Assembly: GCF_007109405.1 (NCBI RefSeq)
Contig: NZ_VJOY01000005.1
Span: 1-64,000, forward strand
Direction of reading: 5' to 3'
From: Pseudomonas mangiferae
Lineage (GTDB): Bacteria > Pseudomonadota > Gammaproteobacteria > Pseudomonadales > Pseudomonadaceae
DNA: 64,000 nucleotides
Positions within the stretch are counted from its first letter, which is position 1. The number at the start of each line of letters is the position of its first letter. The position numbers and the translations under genes were made by a program. The notes under the pieces were generated by a model that did not search any database, was not told the DNA's origin, and saw nothing but the letters and a program-made list of their open reading frames with translations. Of this stretch, positions 10,992-20,207 are shown one piece after another.

Positions 10992-11789
10992 ATGTCCCGC
11001 TACGCCCTCGTCACCGGTGCCTCCAGCGGCATCGGCCTGGCCCTCGCCGAGGCCCTGGCCCGGCGCGGCCACAACCTGATCCTGGTGGCCCGCCAGCGCG
11101 AGGCCCTGGAAAGCATCGCCTGCGAGCTGGCCCAGCGCTTCGCGGTGGACGTGCTGTTCCTCACCTGCAACCTGGCCGAGCCGCGGCAGTTGAGCGGCCT
11201 GCTGCAGGAGCTGGAAGAAAGCGACCACGAGATCGACCTGCTGGTGAACAACGCCGGCCTCGGCACCTCGGGGCCGTACATCGAGCAGGACTGGGGCCGC
11301 GAGCAGCACCTCATCGAAGTGAACATGCTGGCCCTGGCGCGGCTCTGCCACGCCTTCGGCGGGCGCATGGCCGAGCAGGGCGGCGGGCAGATCCTCAACG
11401 TGGCCTCGGTGGCCGCGTTCCAGCCCGGCGCCTGGATGAGCAACTACAGCGCCAGCAAGGCCTATGTACTGAGCCTGTCCGAAGGCCTGCGGGAAGAGTT
11501 GCGCAGCCGCGGGGTGAAGGTCAGCGTGCTGTGCCCCGGCCCTACCCGCACCGCATTCTTCCGCGGCGCCGGCCTGCGCCTGGGGCGCCTGGAGCGCGGC
11601 ACCCTGGTGATGGATGCCGAGCAGGTGGCGCGGATCGCCGTGCGGGGCCTTGAACGCAACCAGGCGATCATCGTGCCCGGCTGGCGCAACGCGCTGCTGG
11701 TCCTGGTTCACCGCCTGGCGCCACGCTGGCTGGTGCGCAAGGTCTCGGCCGCGATCAACCGCGCGGTGCTGCCGGTGGCGCCGCTGTAG
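10992..11789 (+). CDS. SDR family NAD(P)-dependent oxidoreductase
   Basis: Classical short-chain dehydrogenase, 265 residues. The Rossmann motif TGASSGIG is at residues 8-15, NNAG in the middle, the catalytic Ser in NVASVAAF and the Tyr/Lys pair in YSASK. The family includes many ketone/alcohol and lipid-acting enzymes; the substrate cannot be read from sequence. It lies 43 bases after the DUF805 gene and converges on the AAA ATPase gene with only 6 bases between stops. Confidence 0.9.
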   Translation: MSRYALVTGASSGIGLALAEALARRGHNLILVARQREALESIACELAQRFAVDVLFLTCNLAEPRQLSGLLQELEESDHEIDLLVNNAGLGTSGPYIEQDWGREQHLIEVNMLALARLCHAFGGRMAEQGGGQILNVASVAAFQPGAWMSNYSASKAYVLSLSEGLREELRSRGVKVSVLCPGPTRTAFFRGAGLRLGRLERGTLVMDAEQVARIAVRGLERNQAIIVPGWRNALLVLVHRLAPRWLVRKVSAAINRAVLPVAPL

Positions 11790-11795
11790 GGCGCG

Positions 11796-13274
11796 TCAGT
11801 CGGCGCTGACCGTGCGCCCCCGGGCCCAGGCCCGCAACTCCCCCAACGCCTCGGCCATCACCACCGACAGCGGCGCGGTGGCGCCCAGCTGATTCAACAA
11901 CAGCCCCTGATCCACCTGACCCTGGCGGGCCTGGGCGGCGTACAGCGCGCTGACGATGGCCTGCTCGATCTCCGCGCCGGAAAAGCCCTCGCTGGCCCGC
12001 GCCAGCACGTCCAGGTCGAAGGCCTCGGGCGCCAGCTCGCGCCGCGCCAGGTGGATGCGGAAGATGTCCGCGCGGACCGCCTCGCTCGGCAGGTCGACGA
12101 AGAACAGCTCGTCGAAGCGGCCCTTGCGCAGCAATTCCGGCGGCAGGCGGTGGACGGCGTTGGCGGTAGCCACCAGGAACACCGGCGACTTGCGCTCGGC
12201 CATCCAGGTCAGCAGGGTGCCCAGCACCCGCTGGCTCACGCCACCGTCCTGGTCGCCCTGGGCCAGGCCCTTTTCCATTTCGTCGAGCCACAGCACGCAG
12301 GGCGCCATCTGCTCGGCCAGGCGCAGGGCTTCGCGCAGGTTGCGCTCGGTCTCGCCGAAGTACTTGTTGTACAGGCAGGCGAAGTCCAGCCGCAGCAGCG
12401 GCAAGCCCCAGAGGCCGGCCACCGCCTTGGCTGCCAGGCTCTTGCCGCCGCCCTGCACGCCGACCAGCAGCACCCCGCGCGGGGTGTCGCGGCCCTCGCC
12501 GCCGAGAAAGGCGTGCTGCCGCTCGCCGAGCCAGCGCTTGAGGTTGGCCAGGCCGCCCACCTCGGCGAAGCGGGCGGTCTCGTACTCGAAGCCCAGCACG
12601 CCCTCCAGGTCCAGCAGCTTGAACTTGGTCTTGTTCAGCTCCGGCAGGTCTTCCTGGGTGATGGCGCCGTCGTCGCAGATGACGTTGCGCGCCAGGGCCC
12701 GGGCCTCGCCATGGCTGAGGCCGCGCAGGTTCTTCACCACCTGCTGCAGGGTGCGGTTGTCGGTGCGCACCCGCGCCCCGCGATTGCGCTCGCTCCAGCG
12801 AGTGGCCTCCTCGCGGACGATGGCCAGCAGCTCGTCCTCGCCGGGCAGCGACAGGCTGAAATGCGCGGCGTAGCGCTGTACTTCGGCCGGCAGGCGCAGC
12901 TGGTGCGACACCAGCACCACCGTGGGCCGCTGGACGCCCTCGGCCATGGCGATTTCCTTGAGCAGGCGGATCGGCTTGGGGTCGCCGGTGAGGAACGGGT
13001 GCAGGTCGCAGAGGACGTAGAGGCTGGACTGGGGATCGGCCTTGATCAGCCGCAGCGCGACGATGGGGTCGGTACTCTCGGCGTCCAGGGTGTCGCCGCC
13101 GAAGCCGAGGTGGCGGATGCCCTCGGTCACCGACCAGGTATACAGGCCGAGGCCACGCTTCACCGCGAGGCCAGTCAGGGTTTCCAGCACCCGGGGTTCG
13201 TCCCAGGACTCGATGACGATCAGCTTGACCTTCGAATCGAGCACCAGGCTGAGATCATGAATATCGTTCTTCAC
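11796..13274 (-). CDS. AAA family ATPase (Ycf46-like)
   Basis: The 492-residue protein has an N-terminal regulatory half and a C-terminal AAA+ module. Walker A is GVQGGGKS, Walker B is VLWLDEME, sensor 1 lies in ATANAVHRLPPELLRKGRFDE with an arginine finger. It resembles cyanobacterial/plastid Ycf46 and single-gene AAA proteins of unknown substrate. No ATG gives a sensible N-terminus, so GTG 13274 is chosen; it sits 7 bases after AAGGAT. It is divergent from the HIT gene. Confidence 0.88.
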   Translation of the reverse strand: MKNDIHDLSLVLDSKVKLIVIESWDEPRVLETLTGLAVKRGLGLYTWSVTEGIRHLGFGGDTLDAESTDPIVALRLIKADPQSSLYVLCDLHPFLTGDPKPIRLLKEIAMAEGVQRPTVVLVSHQLRLPAEVQRYAAHFSLSLPGEDELLAIVREEATRWSERNRGARVRTDNRTLQQVVKNLRGLSHGEARALARNVICDDGAITQEDLPELNKTKFKLLDLEGVLGFEYETARFAEVGGLANLKRWLGERQHAFLGGEGRDTPRGVLLVGVQGGGKSLAAKAVAGLWGLPLLRLDFACLYNKYFGETERNLREALRLAEQMAPCVLWLDEMEKGLAQGDQDGGVSQRVLGTLLTWMAERKSPVFLVATANAVHRLPPELLRKGRFDELFFVDLPSEAVRADIFRIHLARRELAPEAFDLDVLARASEGFSGAEIEQAIVSALYAAQARQGQVDQGLLLNQLGATAPLSVVMAEALGELRAWARGRTVSAD

Positions 13275-13353
13275 GGGACATCCTTGGCACGGGTAAAGGG
13301 ACAGCGACACACGCTGCTACACTCGGGGGCGCCATCTTATCCGGAGAAGCGCC

Positions 13354-13692
13354 ATGGACAACCTGTTCGCCAGGATCATCGCCCGCGAAATCCCTGCCAC
13401 CATCCTCTACGAAGACGACCAGGTGCTGGCCTTCCAGGACGTTGCGCCTCAGGCGCCGGTGCATTTCCTGGTCATCCCGAAGAAACACATCGCCACCCTG
13501 AACGACCTGCAGGAGGCGGACAAGGCGCTGGCCGGCCACCTTCTGTACACCGCCCAGCGCCTGGCCCTGGAACTGGGCTGCGACGACGGTTTCCGGGTGG
13601 TGGTGAACTGCAAGGAGAAAGGCGGCCAGACCGTCCAGCACCTTCACCTGCACGTGCTCGGCCAGCGCGCCATGAGCTGGCCGCCGGGCTGA
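13354..13692 (+). CDS. HIT family nucleotide-binding protein (HinT-like)
   Basis: Purine nucleoside phosphoramidase-type histidine triad protein, 112 residues. The triad motif is visible as HLHLHVLG near the C-terminus, preceded by the N-terminal FARIIAREIPA and ALEDVAPQAPVHFLVIPKKH-type segments typical of HinT. A Pseudomonas-style -10 (TACACT) lies upstream near 13,315. It probably forms a cytosolic homodimer; the natural substrate is uncertain. Confidence 0.92.
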   Translation: MDNLFARIIAREIPATILYEDDQVLAFQDVAPQAPVHFLVIPKKHIATLNDLQEADKALAGHLLYTAQRLALELGCDDGFRVVVNCKEKGGQTVQHLHLHVLGQRAMSWPPG

Positions 13693-13722
13693 TCGCGACA
13701 CAGGCCCGGCCTGATGGTGACA

Positions 13723-13792
13723 GGGCCAGGCTGTCCGGGACTACCCGCCTGGGACTGCCCGTCCGGGACTCCCCGTCCGGGACAATCCGTCG
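13723..13792. repeat. Degenerate 14-bp tandem repeat
   Basis: Five head-to-tail 14-base units begin at 13723, 13737, 13751, 13765 and 13779. Most start GGGACT or GGGAC and end CCGTCC or similar. Units 3 and 4 differ by one base. The array lies between the HIT gene and the promoter of coq7. Confidence 0.75.
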
Positions 13793-13855
13793 CTGGGCCG
13801 AGGCCCGGGCGAATCCGGTACACTGCGGCGATCGACTTTCCCCGGAGCCCGGCCC

Positions 13856-14503
13856 TTGAGCACCGAACGCTACTACACCCCCGTCGACCGCCTGCTGCTG
13901 CAGGCCAACACCGCCCTGCGCACCTTGCTGCCGTTCTCCGGCCAGCCCTACCGCCCCTCTCCCGCCGACACCCGCGAAGACACCCCGCTGGCCGCCGACG
14001 AGGCCCGCCACGTGGCCGGCCTGATGCGCATCAACCACACCGGCGAGGTCTGCGCCCAGGCGCTCTACCAGGGCCAGGCGCTGACCGCCAAGCTGCCGGA
14101 AGTGCGGGCCGCCATGGAGCAGGCGGCCGAGGAGGAGATCGATCACCTGGTCTGGTGCGAGCGGCGCATCCGCGAGCTGGGCAGCCGACCCAGCGTGCTC
14201 AACCCGTTGTTCTACGGCCTGTCCTTCGGCGTCGGCGCGGTGGCCGGTCTGATCAGCGACAAGGTCAGCCTGGGCTTCGTCGCCGCCACCGAGGACCAGG
14301 TGTGCAAGCACCTGGACGAACACCTGGGGCAACTGCCGGCGGAGGACAGCAAGTCCCGGGCGATCCTCGAGCAGATGCGCGTCGATGAGGAACACCATGC
14401 CACCAACGCCCTGGAAGCCGGCGGCCTGCGCTTCCCGGCGCCGGTCAAGTTCGGCATGACCCTGCTGTCCAAGGTGATGACCAAAACCACCTACCGCCTC
14501 TGA
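13856..14503 (+). CDS. coq7: 3-demethoxyubiquinol 3-hydroxylase (COQ7 type)
   Basis: Di-iron hydroxylase that performs the penultimate step of ubiquinone synthesis. The 215-residue protein has the iron-ligand motifs [25 protein letters not shown] and EEHH. The start is TTG 13856 behind CCCGGAGCCC; no ATG is available near the family start, and the following [13 protein letters not shown] matches the Pseudomonas family. A probable -10 TACACT lies near 13,820. The gene converges on speD across a shared terminator. Confidence 0.94.
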   Translation: MSTERYYTPVDRLLLQANTALRTLLPFSGQPYRPSPADTREDTPLAADEARHVAGLMRINHTGEVCAQALYQGQALTAKLPEVRAAMEQAAEEEIDHLVWCERRIRELGSRPSVLNPLFYGLSFGVGAVAGLISDKVSLGFVAATEDQVCKHLDEHLGQLPAEDSKSRAILEQMRVDEEHHATNALEAGGLRFPAPVKFGMTLLSKVMTKTTYRL

Positions 14504-14514
14504 GCGAATGGATC

Positions 14515-14546
14515 AAAAAAAGGGCGCCCGCGGGCGCCTTTTTTTT
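14515..14546. terminator. Bidirectional terminator between coq7 and speD
   Basis: A 7-base-pair G/C stem (14523-14529 with 14532-14538) is flanked by seven A's on the left and eight T's on the right, so it can end transcription from both convergent genes. Confidence 0.92.
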
Positions 14547-14558
14547 GAGAAGCCGGGT

Positions 14559-15353
14559 TCAGCGCGGCATGTTGCGGGCGTAGAAGATTTCCAGCATCTC
14601 GTGGCGCACCCGCGCCTCCACCTGCTGGCGCTGCTCCGTTGACAGCGAGCGGGTGGCGTCGCCGAACAGGTAGTTGTCCAGGTCGAAGTCCTTGAGCAGC
14701 ATCTTGGTGTGGAACAGGTTCTCCTGGTACACGTTGACGTCGGTCATCTGGTACGCCGCCTGGGTGTCCTCGGAAAGGTAGTTCTGGATCGAGTTGATCG
14801 CGTGGTCGATGAAGTGCTTGCGCCCCTCCACGTCGCGGGTGAAGCCGCGCACGCGGTAGTCCACGGTGACGATGTCCGAGTCGAACTGGTGGATCAGGTA
14901 GTTGAGGGCTTTCAGCGGCGAGATCACGCCACAGGTGGAGACGTCGATGTCCACGCGGAACGTGGCGATGCCCTCCACCGGGTGGATTTCCGGGTAGGTG
15001 TGAACGGTGATGTGGCTCTTGTCCAGGTGCGCCAGGATGGTGTCCGGACGCGGCCCCGGCGATTCCTCGATCTGGCTCTCGGTGGGCGTCACCGGTTGCT
15101 CGGAGATCAGGATGGTCACGCTGGCGCCCTGGGGGTCGTAGTCCTGACGGGCGATGTTCAGGATGTTGGCGCCGATGATGTCCACGACATCGGTGAGAAT
15201 CTGCGTCAGCCGCTCGGCGTCGTACTCTTCGTTAATGTACTGGACGTAGGCCTGCTGGTCTTCCGGCGTTTCCGCGTAGCAGATGTCATAGATGTTGAAG
15301 CTCAAGGTCTTCGTCAGGTTGTTGAACCCGTGGAGCTTGAGTTTGCTTTTCAC
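14559..15353 (-). CDS. speD: S-adenosylmethionine decarboxylase proenzyme
   Basis: Makes decarboxylated SAM for spermidine synthesis. The 264-residue protein is the E. coli-type (class 1A) enzyme: the self-cleavage and pyruvoyl-forming serine lies in [12 protein letters not shown] near residue 115. Start is GTG 15353, preceded by GAAGAGAG; the next residues [22 protein letters not shown] fit the family N-terminus. The upstream 251 bases contain two stem-loops (15475-15492 and 15526-15546) and separate it from the OsmC gene on the same strand. Confidence 0.95.
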   Translation of the reverse strand: MKSKLKLHGFNNLTKTLSFNIYDICYAETPEDQQAYVQYINEEYDAERLTQILTDVVDIIGANILNIARQDYDPQGASVTILISEQPVTPTESQIEESPGPRPDTILAHLDKSHITVHTYPEIHPVEGIATFRVDIDVSTCGVISPLKALNYLIHQFDSDIVTVDYRVRGFTRDVEGRKHFIDHAINSIQNYLSEDTQAAYQMTDVNVYQENLFHTKMLLKDFDLDNYLFGDATRSLSTEQRQQVEARVRHEMLEIFYARNMPR

Positions 15354-15525
15354 CGTTGGAAACTCTCTTCTTCAGTGCGGCCACGCCGCGTGATCGAGCA
15401 TGCCCGTCAGGTACGGGGTACCTGCGTAGGACGGTTTACACACCTCTTCGCATTGGCGATTGTGGTTGTCTGGTTGGGGGCACAGCGCCCCCGAAAGGCG
15501 GCGAATTATGCAGATCGCCGGGACC

Positions 15526-15546
15526 GACCGCCATAGCCTGGCGGTC
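15526..15546. terminator. Stem-loop between the OsmC gene and speD
   Basis: A perfect 8-base-pair stem (15526-15533 with 15539-15546) and 5-base loop are followed on the plus strand by TTTCG. A second G/C hairpin (GGGGGC/GCCCCC) is at about 15475-15492. They probably separate the OsmC transcript from speD or sit in the speD leader; no riboswitch class was recognised. Confidence 0.45.
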
Positions 15547-15604
15547 TTTCGTGAATGCCATATGTCGCGGCCGCGCCGGGCGACGCAGCCAGCGGGACGA
15601 GGAC

Positions 15605-16045
15605 TCAGGCGGGGAAGGCGGGCGCGTCCAGCTCGACGATCTCGTAGCTGTGACTGATGTCCACACCGCCGCGGCCGAGCATGATGGAGGCCGAGCAGTA
15701 TTTCTCCGCGGACAGCTCCACGGCGCGCTTCACCTGGGATTCCTTCAGGCCGCGGCCCTTGACCACGAAGCGCAGGTGCACCCGGGTGAACACCTTGGGC
15801 TCGCTGTCGGCCCGCTCCGCCTCGAGGAAGGCCTCGCAACTCTCCACCGGCTGGCGGGCCTTCTTCAGGATGCTCATGACGTCGAAGCTGCTGCAGCCGC
15901 CCAGGCCGATGAGCACCATCTCCATGGGGCGGATGCCCAGGTTGCGCCCGCCGGCTTCCGGCGGCCCGTCCATGACCACGGCGTGACCGCTGCCGGACTC
16001 GCCGATAAACAGGGCGTCGCCCGCCCACTGGATGCGCGCTTTCAT
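15605..16045 (-). CDS. OsmC family peroxiredoxin-like protein
   Basis: 146-residue OsmC/Ohr-fold protein, a cytosolic thiol-dependent hydroperoxide reductase family. The two conserved cysteines are visible in GLGGCSSFDV (about residue 50) and EKYCSAS (about 117). It resembles the YhfA-type subfamily rather than Ohr. It is divergent from vfr and upstream of speD on the same strand. Its physiological substrate is unknown. Confidence 0.9.
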   Translation of the reverse strand: MKARIQWAGDALFIGESGSGHAVVMDGPPEAGGRNLGIRPMEMVLIGLGGCSSFDVMSILKKARQPVESCEAFLEAERADSEPKVFTRVHLRFVVKGRGLKESQVKRAVELSAEKYCSASIMLGRGGVDISHSYEIVELDAPAFPA

Positions 16046-16279
16046 CGCAAGGCCTCCGTCGGAAAAAAAGTGGGCCAGCTTAGCACAGCGGACCGGCGAG
16101 ACCCGGTGCTACCGTCCGGTCAGAAGTTCCCCGAGGACTGCTAGGCATGTCGCAAAATCGAACTGCCGACAGCGGACGGTCTGTTAAGCTGACCCGGCAG
16201 AAATGGCACACTAGCCGGATAACTATAAAAAATCGCCTGCTGGATAAGGCTTAACTTATTTTTTATTTCGGGACTCAGC

Positions 16280-16924
16280 ATGGTCGCTATTACCCTTACC
16301 CCCAAGATCAAGAACCTCGACAAGATCCTTTCCCACTGCAACCGCCGCCGCTACACCGCCAAGAGCACCATCATCTACGCGGGCGATCGCTGCGAAACCC
16401 TGTTCTTCATCGTCAAGGGGTCGGTCACCATCCTCATCGAAGACGATGACGGCCGGGAAATGATCATCGGCTACCTGAACGCCGGGGACTTCTTCGGCGA
16501 GATGGGTCTCTTCGACAAGGAAGGGCTGGAGCAGGAACGCAGCGCCTGGGTCCGCGCCAAGACCGAGTGCGAAGTGGCCGAGATCAGCTACATCAAGTTC
16601 CGCGAGGTCACCCAGCAGGACCCGGACATCCTCCTCACCATCGGCGGCCAGCTGGCCGACCGCCTGCGCAAGACCACCCGCAAGGTGGGCGACCTGGCGT
16701 TCCTCGACGTGACCGGCCGGGTGGCCCGCACGCTACTGGACCTGTGCAAGCAGCCGGACGCCATGACCCACCCCGACGGCATGCAGATCAAGATCACCCG
16801 CCAGGAAATCGGCCGCATCGTCGGCTGTTCCCGGGAGATGGTCGGGCGTGTTCTCAAGGGCCTGGAAGAACAGGGCCTGGTGCACGTGAAGGGCAAGACC
16901 ATGGTGGTCTACGGCACCCGCTGA
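16280..16924 (+). CDS. vfr: cAMP-binding virulence factor regulator Vfr (CRP family)
   Basis: Global cAMP-responsive regulator, the Pseudomonas homologue of CRP. The 214 residues comprise an N-terminal cyclic-nucleotide domain ([10 protein letters not shown] near 70-80, with the [12 protein letters not shown] cAMP contact region) and a C-terminal Crp-type helix-turn-helix ([21 protein letters not shown]). Length equals P. aeruginosa Vfr. The 234-base upstream region is AT-rich just before the gene (TATAAAAAAT near 16,225). In P. aeruginosa Vfr controls quorum sensing, type IV pili and toxin genes; which regulon exists here is not visible. Confidence 0.95.
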   Translation: MVAITLTPKIKNLDKILSHCNRRRYTAKSTIIYAGDRCETLFFIVKGSVTILIEDDDGREMIIGYLNAGDFFGEMGLFDKEGLEQERSAWVRAKTECEVAEISYIKFREVTQQDPDILLTIGGQLADRLRKTTRKVGDLAFLDVTGRVARTLLDLCKQPDAMTHPDGMQIKITRQEIGRIVGCSREMVGRVLKGLEEQGLVHVKGKTMVVYGTR

Positions 16925-16940
16925 CACGACGCGTCACCTA

Positions 16941-16973
16941 TGAAAAAGGCCGGCATCATGCCGGCCTTTTTCA
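16941..16973. terminator. Bidirectional terminator between vfr and trpC
   Basis: A near-perfect palindrome pairs an A-run plus GGCCGGCAT (16943-16956) with ATGCCGGCC plus a T-run (16958-16971). It is symmetrical, so it can terminate both convergent transcripts. Confidence 0.93.
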
Positions 16974-16987
16974 TGGGCGCCCGCCGC

Positions 16988-17788
16988 TCAGGGGAAGAAC
17001 AGCCGCTTCAGCTCGACGCCAGGTTCCTCGGCGCGCATGAACGCTTCGCCCACCAGGAACGCCCGCACTTCGCTGACTTCCATCAGCTCCACGTCGGCGC
17101 GGTTGAGGATGCCGCTCTCGGTGACCACCAGGCGCTCGCGGGGAATCCGCGGCAGCAGGTCGAGGGTGGTTTCCAGGTCGACCTCGAAGGTGTGCAGGTT
17201 GCGGTTGTTGATGCCGATCAGCGGGGTGTCCAGGGTCGCCAGGGCGCGCTCCAGTTCCTCGCCGTCGTGCACTTCCACCAGCACGTCCAGGTTCGCCTGC
17301 CGCGCTACCGCGGCCAGCTCCTTCATGCGGCCGTCATCCAGCGCGGCGGCGATCAGCAGCACGCAGTCGGCCCCCAACACCCGGGATTCGACGATCTGGT
17401 AGGGGTCGATCATGAAGTCCTTGCGCAGCACCGGCAGCGCACAGGCCGACCGGGCCTGCTGCAGGTAGACGTCGGCGCCCTGGAAGAAGTCCACGTCCGT
17501 GAGTACCGACAGGCAGGTGGCGCCGCCCGCCTCGTAGCTCTGGGCGATCTGCGCGGGCAGGAACTCTTCCCGCAGCACGCCCTTGCTCGGGGAGGCCTTC
17601 TTCACTTCGGCGATCACCGCCGGTTCCTTGCGCTTGATCCGCTCCTGCAGCGCGGCGGCGAAACCGCGGGGCGCGTCGGTGCTGCGCAGCTGGGCCTCCA
17701 GCTCCGCCAGGGAGACCCGGGCGCGGCGTTCGGCGACTTCCTCGGCCTTGCGGGCGAGGATCTTTTCCAGCACGGTTGGGATGCTCAC
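16988..17788 (-). CDS. trpC: Indole-3-glycerol phosphate synthase
   Basis: Converts CdRP to indole-3-glycerol phosphate in tryptophan synthesis. The 266-residue TIM barrel has the family motifs [31 protein letters not shown] and [11 protein letters not shown]. It is a monofunctional protein, not fused to TrpF as in E. coli. Its ATG overlaps the trpD stop by four bases, so trpGDC is one tightly coupled operon that ends at the terminator shared with vfr. Confidence 0.96.
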   Translation of the reverse strand: MSIPTVLEKILARKAEEVAERRARVSLAELEAQLRSTDAPRGFAAALQERIKRKEPAVIAEVKKASPSKGVLREEFLPAQIAQSYEAGGATCLSVLTDVDFFQGADVYLQQARSACALPVLRKDFMIDPYQIVESRVLGADCVLLIAAALDDGRMKELAAVARQANLDVLVEVHDGEELERALATLDTPLIGINNRNLHTFEVDLETTLDLLPRIPRERLVVTESGILNRADVELMEVSEVRAFLVGEAFMRAEEPGVELKRLFFP

Positions 17789-18831
17789 GCTTCATTCTCC
17801 TGACGAAACACAGCCGTAAAGGCCACCAGTTCTTCCAGTTTTTCCCGCGCCAGCCCGGTGTGCAACGCGTCGTGGGCGAGATGCACGCCCTCTTTCAGCG
17901 TAGCCGTGCGATCGGCGGCGTAGAGCGCCGCCCCGGCGTTCAGCACGATCATGTCGGCCGCCTTCTGCCCGGCTTCGGTCTTGCGCCGGCCTAACGCATC
18001 GCGGATGAGCTCAAGGGAAGCCTGCGGGCCTTCCACGGTCAAGCCGATCAGGGTCTGGCTCTTGATGCCCACGTCTTCCGGCTGGATGCGGTATTCGCTG
18101 ACCGCGCCGTCCTTGAGTTCGGCGATATGCGTGGGCGCCGCCAGGCTGATTTCGTCCAGCCCGTCCAGCGCATGCACCACCAGCACGTGGCGGCTGCCGA
18201 GGCGCTGCAGCACCTCGGCCATGGGTCGGCACAGCGCCTGGCTGAATACGCCGATCACCTGGTGCACCACGCCGGCCGGGTTGGTCATCGGCCCGAGCAT
18301 GTTGAACAGGGTACGCAAGCCCATTTCCCGGCGCGGGCCGATGGCGTGCTTCATGGCGCCATGGTGGGAGGGGGCGAACATGAAGCCGACTCCGACGGTC
18401 TCGACGCAGCGGGCCACCTGCTCCGGCGTCAGGTTCAGGTAGACCCCGGCGGCTTCCAGCAGGTCGGCGCTGCCGCTCTTGCCCGACACCGCACGGTTGC
18501 CATGCTTGGCGACCCGGCCGCCCGCCGCGGCCACCACGAAGGCGGCAGCGGTGGATACGTTGAAGATGTTCATGCCATCGCCGCCGGTGCCGCAGGTGTC
18601 CACCAGGTGGTCGCCGTCGATCCGCACCGGCGAGGCCAGTTCGCGCATCGCCTGGGCCGCGCCGACGATCTCGTCGATGGTCTCGCTCTTCATGCGCATG
18701 CCCATGAGGAATGCGCCGATCTGGGCGTCGCTGCACTGGCCGGTCATGATCTGGCCCATGACGGCGCGCATCTCGTCGGTGGTGAGGTCCAGCTGGCCGA
18801 CGATACGGGTGAGTGCTTCGCGGATATCCAT
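17785..18831 (-). CDS. trpD: Anthranilate phosphoribosyltransferase
   Basis: Transfers phosphoribose from PRPP to anthranilate. The 348-residue protein has [17 protein letters not shown] (PRPP site), [15 protein letters not shown] and the later GPMTNPA motif. The frame is open far upstream; [14 protein letters not shown] at 18831 is chosen because it begins one base after the trpG stop and matches the family. It is central in trpG-trpD-trpC. Confidence 0.96.
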   Translation of the reverse strand: MDIREALTRIVGQLDLTTDEMRAVMGQIMTGQCSDAQIGAFLMGMRMKSETIDEIVGAAQAMRELASPVRIDGDHLVDTCGTGGDGMNIFNVSTAAAFVVAAAGGRVAKHGNRAVSGKSGSADLLEAAGVYLNLTPEQVARCVETVGVGFMFAPSHHGAMKHAIGPRREMGLRTLFNMLGPMTNPAGVVHQVIGVFSQALCRPMAEVLQRLGSRHVLVVHALDGLDEISLAAPTHIAELKDGAVSEYRIQPEDVGIKSQTLIGLTVEGPQASLELIRDALGRRKTEAGQKAADMIVLNAGAALYAADRTATLKEGVHLAHDALHTGLAREKLEELVAFTAVFRQENEA

Positions 18832-18832
18832 T

Positions 18833-19444
18833 TCAGCGCACCCCGCTCGCGTCGCGCTGCCCGCCCTGCTGGCGAAGGAAGTTCGCCAGCAGCTCGTGGC
18901 CCTGCTCGGTAAGGATCGATTCGGGGTGAAACTGCACCCCCTCCACATGCAGGGTGCGGTGGCGCAACCCCATGATCTCGTCCCGCTCGCCGCCCTCACG
19001 CTGGGTCCAGGCGGTCACTTCCAGGCACTCGGGCAGGGTGTCGTGACGCACCACCAGGGAGTGGTAGCGGGTGACGGTGAGGGGGTTGTTCAGGCCGGCG
19101 AACACGCCCTGGTCCTGGTGGAACACCGGGCTGGTCTTGCCGTGCATCACCTGGCGCGCCCGCACCACGTCACCGCCGAAGGCCTGGCCGATGCTCTGGT
19201 GGCCGAGGCAGACCCCGAGGATCGGCAGGACACCGGCGAAGTGGCGGATCACGTCGAGGGACACCCCTGCCTCGCTGGGCGTGCAGGGGCCGGGGGAAAT
19301 CACGATGCGCTCGGGCCGCAGGGCCTCGATGTCGGCGATGGAAAGCTCATCATTGCGAACCACCTTCACCTCGGCACCCAACTCGCCCAGGTACTGAACG
19401 ACGTTGTAGGTAAAGGAATCGTAGTTGTCGATCATTAACAGCAT
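18833..19444 (-). CDS. trpG: Anthranilate synthase glutamine amidotransferase subunit
   Basis: Supplies ammonia from glutamine to TrpE. The 203-residue class I glutamine amidotransferase has the nucleophile C79 in GVCLGH and the His/Glu of the triad in FHPES. Start ATG 19444 ([14 protein letters not shown]) is preferred over an ATG three codons upstream. First gene of trpGDC; it is preceded by a 132-base leader that follows the trp leader peptide at 19577-19621. trpE lies more than 4 kb away, as in other pseudomonads. Confidence 0.96.
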   Translation of the reverse strand: MLLMIDNYDSFTYNVVQYLGELGAEVKVVRNDELSIADIEALRPERIVISPGPCTPSEAGVSLDVIRHFAGVLPILGVCLGHQSIGQAFGGDVVRARQVMHGKTSPVFHQDQGVFAGLNNPLTVTRYHSLVVRHDTLPECLEVTAWTQREGGERDEIMGLRHRTLHVEGVQFHPESILTEQGHELLANFLRQQGGQRDASGVR

Positions 19445-19573
19445 GGCGCTCAACCCTATGTTCTGTGGCGCTTATAACGATCCGGGGTGGTGGCCGCAGT
19501 CGCACCGCGGGGGCGGAACGGACACACATCGGCGGAAGGCAGTACGGAGGCCGGCAGGACGCCGGAGGGGGAA

Positions 19574-19597
19574 CGGTCAGGCGCGCCAGCGCCAACG
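19574..19597. repeat. 24-bp repeat, copy 1 (in the trpGDC leader)
   Basis: These 24 bases are identical and in the same orientation to 25232-25255 at the gph/trpE junction. Both encode the ARWRWRA-stop end of a leader peptide on the minus strand. Confidence 0.92.
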
Positions 19598-19621
19598 GGC
19601 GTGGGCCTTGATGAGGCGCAT
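19577..19621 (-). CDS. trpL: trpGDC leader peptide with Trp-Arg-Trp codons (predicted)
   Basis: A 14-codon frame upstream of trpG ends ARWRWRA-stop, with two tryptophan codons separated by an arginine codon near its end. The last eight codons are almost identical to the end of gph in front of trpE (25235-25261). P. putida is known to regulate trpE and trpGDC by attenuation, and a Trp-rich leader followed by a hairpin is the expected arrangement. After the stop, a CCGGC/GCCGG stem-loop (about 19551-19565) follows. No strong ribosome site is seen before ATG 19621, so the exact start is uncertain. Confidence 0.7.
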   Translation of the reverse strand: MRLIKAHARWRWRA

Positions 19622-19963
19622 CAGAAGGGTGCTGGATGTCACGGAGAAGCATCTCGCTGGACGGCTGCCCCGAACAGTAGCCCAGGGAAGGGCCGCGATG
19701 CAATACGAAGTCGGCAGAAAGCCAGTATCGTCAAGAGATCGTGTACAGCGGCGAGCAGAATGCGTTAGCAGAAGAGATATGCGCCTGATACGTTAAAGTC
19801 AGCGCTATCGAATAAAGAACGAAGCCATACCACATACATATATAAAAAAGCCGGATGATTAAGCCGAGCTGACTTATTAAACGTTCATCAAATGTAAAGC
19901 CAGCCCCTATAAGAGGAGGCATCGCGTGTGCGATGCCTGGGGCCCACTCGAGTCAGGGATGAC
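19622..19963. other. AT-rich intergenic segment upstream of trpGDC
   Basis: 342 bases without a gene of their own, holding the trpGDC promoter region. The part from about 19,780 to 19,915 is markedly richer in A/T than the surrounding genome, a sign of foreign or relaxed sequence. The terminator of the KGG gene (19917-19938) lies at the right end. I could not assign a confident -35/-10 pair for trpG. Confidence 0.5.
19917..19938 (-). terminator. Terminator of the KGG-repeat gene
   Basis: A perfect 9-base-pair stem (AGGCATCGC with GCGATGCCT) and 4-base loop is located 26 bases past the KGG gene stop; on the minus strand it runs into CCTCTTAT. Confidence 0.7.
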
Positions 19964-20122
19964 TCAATTTCGGCCGCCTTTGCGACCGGCTTCGGAGGCG
20001 CGCTCCCGGTCGTTCGCAAAGTTGCCGCCGCTGGCGTGACCACCCTTGCGGCCGGCTTCGGACGCCTTCTCACGATCATTGGCGAAGTTACCCGGGTTGC
20101 TATTGCCTTGACGGTTAGCCAT
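19964..20122 (-). CDS. KGG-repeat general stress protein (Con-10/GsiB/YciG type)
   Basis: A 52-residue, very hydrophilic protein with two copies of a stress-protein repeat: GNFANDREKASEAGRKGG and a second copy differing at one residue. Such KGG-motif proteins accumulate in stationary phase, desiccation or osmotic stress and are thought to be disordered protectants. A strong ribosome site (AAAGGAGA, 7 bases from the ATG) supports expression. Upstream on the same strand, GAACTC and TCTCA 16 bases apart (20181-20207) resemble an AlgU promoter. Followed by its own terminator. Confidence 0.9.
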   Translation of the reverse strand: MANRQGNSNPGNFANDREKASEAGRKGGHASGGNFANDRERASEAGRKGGRN

Positions 20123-20180
20123 GGGAGTTCTCCTTTAATATTGAGAAAGTTTCGTGGCGCGACAGTGCGTCCACGGTAAC

Positions 20181-20207
20181 TGAGAAGTAATCCATGCCCC
20201 GGAGTTC
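20181..20207 (-). promoter_or_regulatory. AlgU (sigma-22)-like promoter of the KGG gene
   Basis: On the minus strand GAACTC (20202-20207), 16 bases and TCTCA (20181-20185) match the AlgU consensus GAACTT-N16/17-TCTGA at 9 of 11 positions. The predicted leader before the ATG is about 50 bases. Confidence 0.55.

Noticed and set aside
12051-13859. 602-residue plus-strand open frame opposite the AAA ATPase and through the HIT gene
   Set aside because: It is a shadow of two well-supported genes; its composition (His/Gln/Ala-rich) is that of an antisense frame.
15354-15604. SAM or polyamine riboswitch upstream of speD
   Set aside because: Two hairpins are present, but no conserved core of a known SAM or polyamine RNA could be recognised.
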